Positions 25,995-35,257 of a stretch of DNA of 64,000 bases are shown here, in pieces. The stretch is from positions 28,043 through 92,042 of the forward strand of contig CAVZJM010000012.1 of assembly GCA_963775625.1 (NCBI GenBank). The letters are read 5' to 3'. Within the stretch, counting starts at the first letter, position 1. Every line of letters begins with the position of its first letter. Source of the stretch: JAIBJN01 sp963775625. Lineage in GTDB: Bacteria > Actinomycetota > Thermoleophilia > Gaiellales > Gaiellaceae. A program made the translations under genes and the position numbers. Below the pieces are notes generated by a model that saw only the letters and a list, made by a program, of their open reading frames with translations, had not been told where the DNA came from and did no database searches.

Positions 25995-26975
25995 CTACCG
26001 GACGGCGGGCTCGGGCGTCCGGACGAGCTCGACGATCGCACGCTCGAGCTCGAGCTCACCCCTCAGGCGGCTCGCTCCCTTGAGCGAGGCATCCAGCGAC
26101 GCCAGCCTGATGACCGCCTCGTCCAGCTCGTCGCGCGTGTAGTTCTCCGCGTGGCCGAGCGCCTTGCGCACGCGAAACTCGTGCTTGCGGAGCCGTTTGG
26201 CGATGTCCTTGACGCCCAGGCCGTCTTCGCTGAGCGCTCGAGCCTGGCGAACGAGGGCCACCTGCGAAGAAAGGCGCATGGCGACCGCGAAGGGATCGGC
26301 GCCGCGCTCGATGTCCGACTGGCACGCAGCCAGCGCGCTTGGCAGGTCGCGTGCGCCCCAGGCATCCATGATCGCCCAGGCCGCGGCCTCCTGGGCGGGC
26401 GCGGCGAGGAGTTCCACCTCGCGGCGGCCGACCGGGTCGCCCGCGGACCAGGCCGCCAGCTTCTCGACCTCGGTCGCGAGAGCGTTGGCGTCCTCGCCGA
26501 CGATCTCGATCAGCGCACGAGCCGCTTCGGCGTCCGCCTGAACCCCGGAGCGCTCGAACTGAGCTCGGACCCAGGTCGGCAGATCGCGGGGCTTCGGCAC
26601 GTCGTACGCGAGCACCTCGCCGGACTTGGCGCACAGCTCCGGCAGAGCGGAGCCCTTCAGCTCGCCGGCCACGAGCGCGAGCACCGCGCCCGGCACCGGG
26701 TTGGCGAGGTAGCTTGCAACGGCATCGTCGTCGGCTTTCTTCCAGCGTTCGACGTCCTCGACCACGACAAGGCGCCCGCCGTCGCCCGCGAAGAGGCCCA
26801 GCGAGTTCAGCGCTGCGACGGCTTCGTCCCCGTCGACGGCCTCCGCCGACAGCGTCTCGACCGACTCCGGCCCGAAGCGGGCACGCAGGCGCTCGAGCGC
26901 CCGGCGAATCTTCGGCCGGTCTCCGCCGGTGAGGAGATAGATCGGGAGAAGCTGGCTCTCGGCCACCGCGGCCAA
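25995..26975 (-). CDS. holA: DNA polymerase III subunit delta
   Basis: 326 aa clamp-loader subunit that opens the beta clamp. Begins MAAVAESQLLPIYLLTGGDR, with the degenerate ATPase fold, LVVVEDVERWKK, PRDLPTWVRAQFERSGVQAD and a helical collar domain. The TTG at 26975 is favoured because TAGGAGC lies 7 nt upstream. A GTG three codons in is the alternative. Follows comEC on the same strand, as in many actinobacteria and firmicutes (comEC-holA-rpsT). Confidence 0.93.
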   Translation of the reverse strand: MAAVAESQLLPIYLLTGGDRPKIRRALERLRARFGPESVETLSAEAVDGDEAVAALNSLGLFAGDGGRLVVVEDVERWKKADDDAVASYLANPVPGAVLALVAGELKGSALPELCAKSGEVLAYDVPKPRDLPTWVRAQFERSGVQADAEAARALIEIVGEDANALATEVEKLAAWSAGDPVGRREVELLAAPAQEAAAWAIMDAWGARDLPSALAACQSDIERGADPFAVAMRLSSQVALVRQARALSEDGLGVKDIAKRLRKHEFRVRKALGHAENYTRDELDEAVIRLASLDASLKGASRLRGELELERAIVELVRTPEPAVR

Positions 26976-27011
26976 GCTTAGAGCTCCTACCAGAATGATG
27001 ACCGGCAGCGG

Positions 27012-29303
27012 TCAGCCCGCCCGCGAGACCGAGATCCGTTCGCCGTCGGTCTCGATCGTGACGGCTCCGTCGTGATCCGTCCGGTACACGGCCAGGTCCG
27101 GGAAGGCCTCGAGCGCGGCCATCGTCGACGGGGTCGGATGTCCGTAGTCGTTGCTCTCTCCGGCCGAGACGACGGCCACGCTCGGGCGGACGAGGTCGAG
27201 GAGAGACGGCAGCAGCGGATCGTCGGAGCCGTGATGGGCGACCTTGAGGATCTCGGCCGGTGGAGGCCCGATCGGGACCGTGACCTCGCCCTCCGCGTCG
27301 GCGGTCAGGAGCGCATCGATCTCGCCGTAGGACGCGAGCAGGACGACTGCGTGGTGGTTGGGATCGTCGCTCGGCGACGCCCCGCCTTCCGGCCAGAGGA
27401 TCCGCACACGCAGCTCACCGACGCTGAAGCGTCGCCCGGCGCGCGCCACCACGACGGGAACCTCGCGCTCGCGAGCCGCGGCGAGCGCCGCCCCCTCGTC
27501 CTCGCTCGACGACGGGATCAGCGGATCGACGACCGCCGTGACCTCGGTGCGCTCGAGCACGTCGGCGGCTCCTCCGACGTGATCGCGCTCCGGATGGGTG
27601 AGGACGAGCGCCGTCAGCTCGTCCACGCCGAGCTCCTCGAGCTGCCCGGCGACATCCGCCTCGGGCGGCCCCTGGTCGACGAGGACCGAGCCCTCGGGAA
27701 CCTGGAGCAGGATGGCGTCGCCCTGACCGACGTCGAGAACCGTGATCCTCAGGCCCTCAGGCGGCAACGCCGGCCGATCGTCGCTCGGAGCGACGCGCCA
27801 GGCAACGGTCAGGGCGAGCGTCAGGCTTGCCACGGCAACTGCCCGCCGGAGCCTGGGCCCGCGCATGCGCGCAAGGAGAACGCCGACAAGCCCCGCGGCG
27901 ACGAGCGCTCCGAGAACCGAGAGCGAGCTCGCCTGCGCGTAGGGAAGGTTCCCGACGAGCCGAGCGCAGAGAGCAAGGTAGCCGGCGAGCCACGCATCGA
28001 GCCACACGAGGGCGGCCGAGGCCTCCGGGAGGAACGGGTGGAGCGCGGCCGCGGCCAGCGCGAAGCCGAGGAGCGGCGCGACGACGGGTGCGGCGAGCGC
28101 GTTGGCGAGGACCGCGTAGACCGGGATGGCGCCGAAGTGGAGCCAGAGGACCGGCGCGGTCACGAGCCCGCACGCGGCGGAGATCGCGATCACGTCGGCA
28201 AGAGGCTTCGGAACCGGATAGCCCTCGAGCGTCCGGCTGATCCGGGGGACGAGCAGGAAGATGGCAGCGACGGCGCTGAACGAGAGCTGGAAGCCCGGTT
28301 CCAGCACGCTGTACGGATTCCAGGCGAGCAGGACGGCCGCCCCGACCAGGAGGAAGTACCAGCGATCGCGCGGCCGGGACGCCAGCCATGCCAGGGAGGC
28401 CAGCCCGCCGGCGATGCCCGCGCGGACGACCGACGGCTGCCAGCCGACGGCGAGCACGTAGGCGGCGACCGTCCCGAGGGCGCCCAGCTCGCCGAGCCAG
28501 CGCGGCAGCCCGAGAGCCCAGACGAGCACGATCGTCCCGGCGACCACGTAGGCCACGTTCTGGCCGGAGACGGCGAGGAGGTGGTAGAGGCCCGAGGCGC
28601 GAAAGCTGTCACGCAGGTCAGCCTCCAGGCCCTCGTCCTCGCCGAGAACGACGCCTGCGAGCACTGCCCGCCGCTCCCCGGCCGGCACCGCGCCGAGGGA
28701 GCTCGACACTCTCCGCCGAAGGCGGTCTCCCACCCCGCCGATTCCTCCGCGACGACCGACCAGCCGAAAGGTGTCGGCCCGGAGGATCACGTGGATTCCC
28801 TGGCGGCCGAGGTAGGCGGCCTCGTCGAAGTCGCCTTCCGCCTCCGCCGTTCGCGGCTTCGCCAGGGTGGCGACAACCTCGAGAATCGCTCCCTGCGGCG
28901 GCGCGGCCTCGGGCGGAAGCTCCAGGCTGGCGCGCTCGTCGACCTCGAGCGCGCCGAAGCGGCGCACGCGCACCGGCACTCGAAGCGCGAACTCGCTGCG
29001 CCGCGCGGGCCCGGTCACCTCGACGCGGGCAAGCGCGGCCCGGCCGATCTCGGCCTCGAGCACGCTCCGATCGAGGACGGCCAGCCGCACGCCGCCCCAC
29101 CAGAGACCGGCGAGGAGAAGCGCCACGACGAGGAGCGTCGTCCGTGCGCGGTCGACCACCAGGGCCGCCGTCACCGCCGCCATCGCGGCGACGAGCAGGC
29201 CCGCGTGAGCCTCGCGGAGGAGGAGGGCGAGCGCGAGGCCCACGCAGAGGGAGGCAGCTAGGAGGTGCGCCGCCGGGACGCGCTCGAGGAGGTCGCGCGC
29301 CAT
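27012..29303 (-). CDS. comEC: DNA internalization competence protein ComEC/Rec2
   Basis: 763 aa membrane channel for DNA uptake in natural transformation. An N-terminal soluble OB-like domain (residues about 60-170), a competence domain of many helices (GLYHLLAVSGQNVAYV is the family hallmark, also VVRAGIAGGLASLAWLASR) and a C-terminal metallo-beta-lactamase-like domain with DVGQGDAILLQVP, LTHPERDHVGG and KVAHHGSDD. The HxxxDH metal motif is intact in form (HPERDH). It lies 9 bp after comEA. Confidence 0.95.
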   Translation of the reverse strand: MARDLLERVPAAHLLAASLCVGLALALLLREAHAGLLVAAMAAVTAALVVDRARTTLLVVALLLAGLWWGGVRLAVLDRSVLEAEIGRAALARVEVTGPARRSEFALRVPVRVRRFGALEVDERASLELPPEAAPPQGAILEVVATLAKPRTAEAEGDFDEAAYLGRQGIHVILRADTFRLVGRRGGIGGVGDRLRRRVSSSLGAVPAGERRAVLAGVVLGEDEGLEADLRDSFRASGLYHLLAVSGQNVAYVVAGTIVLVWALGLPRWLGELGALGTVAAYVLAVGWQPSVVRAGIAGGLASLAWLASRPRDRWYFLLVGAAVLLAWNPYSVLEPGFQLSFSAVAAIFLLVPRISRTLEGYPVPKPLADVIAISAACGLVTAPVLWLHFGAIPVYAVLANALAAPVVAPLLGFALAAAALHPFLPEASAALVWLDAWLAGYLALCARLVGNLPYAQASSLSVLGALVAAGLVGVLLARMRGPRLRRAVAVASLTLALTVAWRVAPSDDRPALPPEGLRITVLDVGQGDAILLQVPEGSVLVDQGPPEADVAGQLEELGVDELTALVLTHPERDHVGGAADVLERTEVTAVVDPLIPSSSEDEGAALAAAREREVPVVVARAGRRFSVGELRVRILWPEGGASPSDDPNHHAVVLLASYGEIDALLTADAEGEVTVPIGPPPAEILKVAHHGSDDPLLPSLLDLVRPSVAVVSAGESNDYGHPTPSTMAALEAFPDLAVYRTDHDGAVTIETDGERISVSRAG

Positions 29304-29312
29304 GCCGGCCGC

Positions 29313-29900
29313 TCACAGGTCGACCAGTGGACGCAGCTGCGCGAGCCGCGCCGGCCCGATTCCCGGCACGGCGTCGAGCTCGTCGATCGACCGGAAGGCA
29401 CCGTTCGCCGACCGGTAGTCGAGGATCTGCTGCGCCGTGACCGGCCCGACGCCGGGAAGCTCGTCGAGCTGCTCGAGCGTCGCCGAGTTCAGGTGCACCT
29501 TCCCGACCGGAACGGGAATCGCGCCTCCCGCGGAGCCGGCCGGGCCGACCTCGCCTCCTCCCACTCGCAACGGAACGAGCACCTGTTGGCCGTCGGCGAC
29601 CGGTGCCGCGAGGTTGACGAGCTCGAGCGCGGCTTTCGGCTTGGCACCACCCGCCTCGCTGATTGCGTCGTCGATGCGGCTTCCGTCAGGGAGCCGGTAG
29701 AGACCCGGTCGAAACACGGCGCCCACGACGTGCACGACGAGCTCCCGCGACGGCTCGTCCTCGACGTCGAAAGCGACCGATGGCGTCAACGCTGCCGGCT
29801 TTCCTTTCTCCGCGCCCAGGGCGGCGCGTCCTGCGAGCGTGAGGAGGACGAGCAGGACGAGGGCGTAGGCGAGCGCCCGCCCGCGGGAGATCGTCGGCAT
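29313..29900 (-). CDS. comEA: Competence protein ComEA (DNA receptor)
   Basis: 195 aa. Single N-terminal anchor helix (LAYALVLLVLLTLAGRAALG), then an SLBB domain (VVHVVGAVFRPGLYRLPDGS) and a C-terminal pair of helix-hairpin-helix motifs (VHLNSATLEQLDELPGVGPV, IDELDAVPGIGPARL) that bind double-stranded DNA outside the membrane. Start taken at ATG 29900 (MPTISRGRAL), with GTG 29906 also possible. Upstream of comEC in the usual comEA-comEC pair. Confidence 0.94.
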   Translation of the reverse strand: MPTISRGRALAYALVLLVLLTLAGRAALGAEKGKPAALTPSVAFDVEDEPSRELVVHVVGAVFRPGLYRLPDGSRIDDAISEAGGAKPKAALELVNLAAPVADGQQVLVPLRVGGGEVGPAGSAGGAIPVPVGKVHLNSATLEQLDELPGVGPVTAQQILDYRSANGAFRSIDELDAVPGIGPARLAQLRPLVDL

Positions 29901-29909
29901 GCGCACAGC

Positions 29910-30107
29910 TCAGCGCGTGCCGACTGCCTCGGACGTGACCACGAGGCCATCGTGGCGGCAGCGGAGCGAGCCCCAGTCGTCGCCCCAGTCGCGCCAGGAC
30001 GGAGGCTCGCCGACGTCGAGGCCCGCTGGGATCGAACGCGGTGTCGAGGCGGCCGCGGACGTCAACTCCGCGAGGACAGCGATGGGAGCGAATCGGCGCA
30101 CGCCCAC
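29910..30107 (-). CDS. Small hypothetical protein before comEA (tentative)
   Basis: 65 aa from GTG 30107 (or 30101). Begins VGVRRFAPIAVLAELTSAAA, then a Trp/Asp-rich stretch PPSWRDWGDDWGSLRCRHDG and ends TSEAVGTR with TGA at 29910, 3-9 bp before comEA. Codon third positions are mostly G/C, as in real genes here, and it sits in line with the com operon. No homologue recognised. The gap from here to the protease gene (30108-30195) shows nothing else. Confidence 0.35.
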   Translation of the reverse strand: MGVRRFAPIAVLAELTSAAASTPRSIPAGLDVGEPPSWRDWGDDWGSLRCRHDGLVVTSEAVGTR

Positions 30108-30195
30108 GATCGTCGCGTGGAAAAGCGCACGCGTGGCGCACGGAATGGATCGAGATCGAAACGAACTCGTGACGAAGCCGCGGGCGGCGCGCCGG

Positions 30196-31335
30196 CTACC
30201 CGACGATGCAGGGCCCGGCGGAGACCGGGCGCAGCCGCTCGCCGGCTGCGCCCAGCACGAGCTCGACCGGGACCGCATAGCCACCCGTCCGGTCGCGCGT
30301 CCCGCCGAAGATCATCGCCACGACGCGCCCCCGCCGGTCGACGACGGGCCCGCCGCTCTCCCCCGGCTGCACCGGGCCGCGCAACGGGACGACGACGCGC
30401 GGGCGCGTGCCGTCGCCGTAGGCATCGGGCGAGAGCACCGTCCGCGCGGCCCCTGCGGTACCGGCGGTCGCGGTCAGCGGCCCGTTCTTCGGGTAGCCGA
30501 GCAGCGCGACCGGCTGCGAGCGGTCGTCGCGGGAACTGGTCGCAAGTCTCCGGGCCTCGAGACCGTCGACCCGGAGCAGCGCGATGTCGTTCGCGGCGTC
30601 GACGTACACGGGCCGCGCCGAGAGGACCTGGCCGTTGGGGGCGAGCACGCGGGTCGAGTCGTGCCCGGCGACGACATGAGCGTTGGTGGCGACCAGCCCG
30701 GAGCGGACGACCCAGCCCGACCCCTGGGTTCCCACCCCGCACGCCGTTCCCTGCAGCTTCATCACGGACTCGGCAGCGGCCGTCGCGCCGGGGCTCTCGA
30801 GGACGCTGGGATCCGGCGGCGGCAGCGGCTCGGCCAGGCCGGGGAGCAGCGGCAACGGGTCGAAGCGGTTGAGCGCCTGGAGGACCCGATCGGGCGGCAC
30901 CGCGCTGAGCAGGCGCGGCAGGATCGCGGATGCCCTGATCTCCGCCCGGAGGCCCAGCGCCGGCTGGTGCAGCGCGAACACGGCCAGCAGCCAGCCGATC
31001 GCCAGGGCGATGAGCCCGCCGAGGGCGATACCGCCGATCCGGTCGATCGTGCCGAGCGGCGGGTGAGCCGCGAGGAACGCCCGTACCGGCCCGGCCAGCG
31101 CCCGGGCGGCGAAGCTGAGCGCGAAGGCTCCGACGACGGCGCCCAGCAGGCCGGCGACCGGCAGCCAGGCCGAGTTCTCCGAGAAGAGGTGCGGGGCGAT
31201 GATCGAGCCGAGGACCGCGCCCAGCGCCAGCCCTCCCAGGGAGAGCGCCTGGGCGGCGAGGCCGCGGTGCGCGCCCAGAATGGAGAAGGCTGCGACCCCG
31301 AGCAGCAGGAGAACGTCGACGACGTTCACCACCAC
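30196..31335 (-). CDS. CvpA-domain membrane serine protease, MarP-like
   Basis: About 379 aa. Four N-terminal membrane helices of the CvpA/colicin V production type (VDVLLLLGVAAFSILGAHRG) precede an extracytoplasmic trypsin-like protease domain. The catalytic triad is readable: His in TNAHVVAG, Asp in ANDIALLRV, Ser in PGESGGPVV. Two cysteines, GTACGVG at the start of the protease domain and AGPCIVG at the very end, sit where mycobacterial MarP forms its disulfide. MarP supports acid and oxidative stress resistance in Mycobacterium. The same role here is inferred. Three adjacent GTG codons (31335-31327) could start it. Downstream of leuS on the same strand. Confidence 0.88.
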   Translation of the reverse strand: MVVNVVDVLLLLGVAAFSILGAHRGLAAQALSLGGLALGAVLGSIIAPHLFSENSAWLPVAGLLGAVVGAFALSFAARALAGPVRAFLAAHPPLGTIDRIGGIALGGLIALAIGWLLAVFALHQPALGLRAEIRASAILPRLLSAVPPDRVLQALNRFDPLPLLPGLAEPLPPPDPSVLESPGATAAAESVMKLQGTACGVGTQGSGWVVRSGLVATNAHVVAGHDSTRVLAPNGQVLSARPVYVDAANDIALLRVDGLEARRLATSSRDDRSQPVALLGYPKNGPLTATAGTAGAARTVLSPDAYGDGTRPRVVVPLRGPVQPGESGGPVVDRRGRVVAMIFGGTRDRTGGYAVPVELVLGAAGERLRPVSAGPCIVG

Positions 31336-31397
31336 AGGGTACGGGGCCAACGCCTGGCCGGTGCTGACCGCGTTCGCGGATCAGTGCCGGTCAGGCG

Positions 31398-33848
31398 TTA
31401 GACGACGAGGTTGACGAGCTTGCCCGGGACGATGATCTCCTTGCGGATCTCCTTCCCGTCCACGTGGGCACGCACGCGCGGGAGCTCCTTGGCGCGCGCC
31501 AGGAGCTCGGCGTCGGGCAGCCCCACCGGTACCTCGACCTTGTCGCGGACCCTCCCGTTCACCTGGACGACGAGCTCGAACGTCTCGCGTTCCAGGAGCG
31601 CCGGGTCGGCCTCGGGCCAGGGCTCCTCCCAGAGACGCTCGCGCCCGAGCCGCTCCCACAGCTCCTCGGCCAGGTGCGGGGCGTACGGCTGCACCAGGCT
31701 GACCGCCGTCTCGGTGGCGAAGCGCACCTCACCCGCACGATCCGGGTCGTCCTTCTCCCGGTAGATCTCGTTGACGAGCTCGATTACGGCGGCGATCGGT
31801 GTGTTGAACTGGAACCGCCTGAGGATGTCGTCGGACACCTTGGCGATCGCCTCGTGCGCGCGCGTGACGAGAGGGCCGTCGGCGGGGGCCTCCACCGGGC
31901 CACGCTCGGCGACCTCCAGCCCCAGCCGCCACAGGCGCCCGAGGAAGCGCGCCATGCCGTCGATGCCGGTGTCCTGCCACTCGATGTCGTCCTCGGCCGG
32001 GCCGATGTAGAGGATGTAGAGGCGCACGGCGTCCGCGCCATAGCGGGCGATCATCTCGTCGGGCGCGATGACGTTGCCCTTGGACTTCGCCATCTTCGCG
32101 CCGAGGTAGTGGATCATCCCCTGCGTGAAGAGGCGCAGGAACGGCTCGCGGAAGCCGAGCAGCCCGAGGTCGTTCAGCACCTTCACGAAGAAGCGCGCGT
32201 AGAGCAGGTGGAGGATGGCGTGCTCGACGCCGCCGATGTACTGGTTGACGGGCAGCCAGTAGTCGGCGACCTCCCGGCTCCACGGCGCCTCGTCGTTCCC
32301 CGCGTCGCAGTAGCGGATGAAGTACCAGGAGGAGTCGACGAAGGTGTCCATCGTGTCCGTCTCCCGGTGCGCCTCGCCCCCGCAGCGCGGGCAGGTCGTG
32401 TGCACCCAGTCCTCCGCGGCCGCGAGCGGCGAGCGGCCCTTCGGCAGGTACTCCTCGACGTCGGGGAGAAGCACCGGCAGGTCCTCCTCGGGCACGGGCA
32501 CCATCCCGCAGGATTCGCAATAGAGGATCGGGATCGGGCAGCCCCAGTAGCGCTGGCGCGAGAGGAGCCAGTCGCGCAGCCGATAGCCGACTGCCTGCTT
32601 GCCCAGGCCGCGGGATTCCAGCCACTCGACGATCGCCTGATTCCCCTCCTCGGCCGGCAGGCCGGAGAACTGCGCCGAGTCGACCAGGCGCTCGTCCTCG
32701 GCGTGCGGGACGTAGCTGCCCTCCTCGAGCTCCTCGCCCTCGGGCGCGACGACGACCTTGACCGGCAGGTCGTACCGCCGCGCGAAGTCGTAGTCGCGCT
32801 CGTCGTGGGCCGGCACGGCCATGATCGCGCCCGTCCCGTACTCCATGAGCACGTAGTCGGCGACCCAGATCGGGAGGCGCTCGTCGTCGACCGGGTTCGT
32901 CACGAACGCCCCCGTGAAGACGCCCGTCTTCTCCTTCTCCGGGTCGGCGCGCTCGATCGCGGAGCGGCCGACCGCGCGGCGGGCGTAGTCGAGCACCTCC
33001 GCCTCGTGCGGCGTGCCGGCGACGAGCCGGGGCACGAGCTCGTGCTCGGGGGCGAGCACGAAGAAGGTCGCTCCGAAGAGCGTGTCCGGGCGGGTCGTGA
33101 AGACCGGGATGTCGGCGTCGAGCTCCTCGATCCGGAAGACGACCTCGGCGCCCTCGGAGCGCCCGATCCAGTTCCGCTGCATCGTGAGAACGTGCTCGGG
33201 CCAGGACTCGAGCAGGCTCATCTCGTCGAGGAGGCGGTCCGCGTAGGCGGTGATGCGGAAGAACCACTGCTCCAGGCTCCTGCGCTCGACCTCGGCCCCG
33301 CAGCGCTCGCAGCGCCCGTCGACCACCTGCTCGTTGGCGAGCACGGTCTGGTCGTTCGGGCACCAGTTGACGGGGGCCTCCTTGCGGTAGGCGAGGCCCT
33401 TTTCGTAGAGCTTGAGGAAGAGCCACTGCGTCCAGCGGTAGTACGAGGGCTCGGACGTGGAGACCTCGCGGTCCCAGTCGATCGCCCACCCCATGCGGCG
33501 CATCTGCTCCCGGATGGCGGCGATGTTGCGCTCCGTGACGAGGCGCGGGTGCCCTCCCTCGCGGATGGCCGCGTTCTCGGCCGGGAGGCCGAAGGCGTCG
33601 TAGCCCATCGGCCGCAGGACGCGGAGGCCCATGCGCCGGCGCACGTGGGTGAGGACGTCGCCGAGGGTGTAGTTCTTCACGTGTCCCATGTGGAGCTCGC
33701 CCGACGGGTACGGGAGCATCTCGAGGACGTAGGTGTGCGGCTCGTCCATCTCCTCGGGCCCTGAGGGGTTGGGAACCGAGAAGGCGCGCTCGCGCGCCCA
33801 CGCCTCCTGCCACTTCAGCTCGATCGTCTCGGGGTCGTATCGCTCCAT
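31398..33848 (-). CDS. leuS: Leucyl-tRNA synthetase
   Basis: 816 aa class I synthetase. HIGH-type motif GELHMGHVKNYTLGD, a zinc-type pair (WCPNDQTVLANEQVVDGRCE, and CGMVP / CPRCGGEA), a CP1 editing domain at about residues 220-420 with TRPDTLFGATF, and the KMSKS-type motif AKMAKSKGNV. C-terminal anticodon and tail domains end GKLVNLVV. ATG 33848 is preceded by GGAG. Bacterial-type length. No T-box or leader motif seen in the 120-bp upstream gap. Confidence 0.97.
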   Translation of the reverse strand: MERYDPETIELKWQEAWARERAFSVPNPSGPEEMDEPHTYVLEMLPYPSGELHMGHVKNYTLGDVLTHVRRRMGLRVLRPMGYDAFGLPAENAAIREGGHPRLVTERNIAAIREQMRRMGWAIDWDREVSTSEPSYYRWTQWLFLKLYEKGLAYRKEAPVNWCPNDQTVLANEQVVDGRCERCGAEVERRSLEQWFFRITAYADRLLDEMSLLESWPEHVLTMQRNWIGRSEGAEVVFRIEELDADIPVFTTRPDTLFGATFFVLAPEHELVPRLVAGTPHEAEVLDYARRAVGRSAIERADPEKEKTGVFTGAFVTNPVDDERLPIWVADYVLMEYGTGAIMAVPAHDERDYDFARRYDLPVKVVVAPEGEELEEGSYVPHAEDERLVDSAQFSGLPAEEGNQAIVEWLESRGLGKQAVGYRLRDWLLSRQRYWGCPIPILYCESCGMVPVPEEDLPVLLPDVEEYLPKGRSPLAAAEDWVHTTCPRCGGEAHRETDTMDTFVDSSWYFIRYCDAGNDEAPWSREVADYWLPVNQYIGGVEHAILHLLYARFFVKVLNDLGLLGFREPFLRLFTQGMIHYLGAKMAKSKGNVIAPDEMIARYGADAVRLYILYIGPAEDDIEWQDTGIDGMARFLGRLWRLGLEVAERGPVEAPADGPLVTRAHEAIAKVSDDILRRFQFNTPIAAVIELVNEIYREKDDPDRAGEVRFATETAVSLVQPYAPHLAEELWERLGRERLWEEPWPEADPALLERETFELVVQVNGRVRDKVEVPVGLPDAELLARAKELPRVRAHVDGKEIRKEIIVPGKLVNLVV

Positions 33849-33910
33849 CACGCGGCTCCAGGGGAGCGTAGCGGCCGAACCGGGTCCAGCCTTGTCGGCG
33901 ACCCGGCTCC

Positions 33911-33939
33911 TTGTCAGCGAGGGAGGCGCCCACTAGGGT
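33911..33939 (+). promoter_or_regulatory. Candidate promoter for the secreted protein gene
   Basis: TTGTCA (33911-33916) and TAGGGT (33934-33939) are spaced by exactly 17 bp, 34 bp before the ATG at 33973. It opens the plus-strand islet at 34-38.6 kb. Confidence 0.5.
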
Positions 33940-33972
33940 CGCGCTCTCTGTCACATGCCGGAGGGAGGACCC

Positions 33973-34389
33973 ATGAGGAAGTTGTGGATCGCGCTGGTCG
34001 TCTGCGCGCTCTTCGTCGCCGTGCCCGGGACGGCGGCGGGCGCGACGCTACGCAAGCGCGTCGCCAAGCTCGAGGACAAGATGGCGTGCATCAAGCGAAC
34101 GCCGATGTCGACATATCTTGGCTATGCCTACTACGAAGGGGTCGTTGGAGATCCAGGACCGTTCCCAGTTCACGACCCGTCGACCGACCTCGTCGCGGAC
34201 TCGAACCTCGCCGCAGCCTTCGATCAGCTCTTCGCCAGTCCCGGCCCAGCCGACTACTGGGTGGCGGTCGTGAGGAACACGTCCTCGTGCCGCTCGAAGT
34301 TCGGTGTCGTCTCGAACCCGTACGCACGCAGAGCGGTCGCGCGCGCCCACTCGACGGCGAGCATGCAGCGGCTCGCCCGCCTGCATTAA
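33973..34389 (+). CDS. Secreted hypothetical protein
   Basis: 138 aa. Signal peptide MRKLWIALVVCALFVAVPGT followed by AAGA, a likely signal peptidase I site, then a short coiled-coil-like stretch (RKRVAKLEDKMACIKRTP). Only two Cys are in the mature part (MACIK, SSCRSKF), which could pair. ATG at 33973 is chosen for GGAGGGAGGA just upstream. No family recognised. First gene of the plus-strand islet, 12 bp before the DUF1028 gene. Confidence 0.65.
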   Translation: MRKLWIALVVCALFVAVPGTAAGATLRKRVAKLEDKMACIKRTPMSTYLGYAYYEGVVGDPGPFPVHDPSTDLVADSNLAAAFDQLFASPGPADYWVAVVRNTSSCRSKFGVVSNPYARRAVARAHSTASMQRLARLH

Positions 34390-34401
34390 GGATTCGCAGA
34401 G

Positions 34402-35235
34402 GTGATCTCGACCTACTCGATCGTCGCCTGCGACCTCGAGGCGCGTGAATGGGGCGTCGGCGTGCAATCCAAGTTCCTGGCCGTGGGCGCCGCCGTTTCG
34501 GCGGCGGCGCCCGAGGTCGGGGCGATCGCCACGCAGGCGTGGGCGAACCTGGCCTACCGCCCGCAGGGGCTTGCGCTCCTCGGGGAGGGCCGCTCGGCGG
34601 ACGAGGTCGTCAGGGCGCTCGTCGCCGCCGACGAGGGACGGACGCACCGCCAGGTCGGCGTCGTGGATGCGCACGGGCGCGCGGGGACGTACACGGGCTC
34701 CGACTGCCTCGAGTGGGCCGGCGGGACGACCGGCCCCGGCTACGCGGCGCAGGGCAACATCCTCGTCTCCGGAGCGACGGTCGAGGCGCTGGCCGAGACG
34801 TTCGAGGGGTCGGAGGGACGACCGCTCGCCGAGCGCCTGGTGGCCTGCCTGGCCGCGGCCGAGCGGGCCGGCGGAGACCGGCGCGGGCGCCAGTCGGCCG
34901 CCCTCCTCGTCGTCCGGAAGGACGGCGGCTACGGCGGAACGAGCGACGTCGCGGTCGACCTCCGCGTCGACGACCACCCGGAGCCGGTCGAGGAGCTGGA
35001 GCGGATCTACCGCCTCCACGACCTCCTGTTCGGGGAGACGCCCGCGGAGGAGTGGCTCGAGGTCGACGCGGAGCTGGCCTCCGAGCTGCGCGAGCGCCTG
35101 GCCACGCTCGGCTACGAGCAGCCCGAGCTCGCGGACGCGCTGGCCGCCTGGGCCGGAACGGAGAACCTGGAGGAGCGGATCCGCGGTGCCGACCGCATCG
35201 ATCCGGTCGTCCTCGGGCAGCTCCGCAGCGGCTGA
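34402..35235 (+). CDS. DUF1028 family putative Ntn-hydrolase-like protein
   Basis: 277 aa, GTG start. Begins MISTYSIVACDLEAREWGVG, with VQSKFLAVGAAV, AIATQAWANLAYRPQGLALL, GYAAQGNILVS and RGRQSAALLVVRKDGGYGG. These define DUF1028, a family with a proteasome-like (Ntn) fold whose substrates are mostly unknown. The C-terminal 60 residues (ERLATLGYEQPELADALAAW) resemble a peptidoglycan-binding-like helical add-on often seen after DUF1028. No signal peptide, so cytoplasmic. Enzymatic activity is not established. Confidence 0.85.
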   Translation: MISTYSIVACDLEAREWGVGVQSKFLAVGAAVSAAAPEVGAIATQAWANLAYRPQGLALLGEGRSADEVVRALVAADEGRTHRQVGVVDAHGRAGTYTGSDCLEWAGGTTGPGYAAQGNILVSGATVEALAETFEGSEGRPLAERLVACLAAAERAGGDRRGRQSAALLVVRKDGGYGGTSDVAVDLRVDDHPEPVEELERIYRLHDLLFGETPAEEWLEVDAELASELRERLATLGYEQPELADALAAWAGTENLEERIRGADRIDPVVLGQLRSG

Positions 35236-35257
35236 CCCGCGCTGCGATCATCCTTGG

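Noticed and set aside
27072..29261. 729-codon plus-strand open frame
   Set aside because: Fully antisense to comEC, no recognisable domain.
31464..33764. 766-codon plus-strand open frame
   Set aside because: Fully antisense to leuS, whose motifs are complete.
33849..33972. T-box leader before leuS
   Set aside because: No TGGNACCGCG-type T-box sequence or following terminator. The gap is too short.
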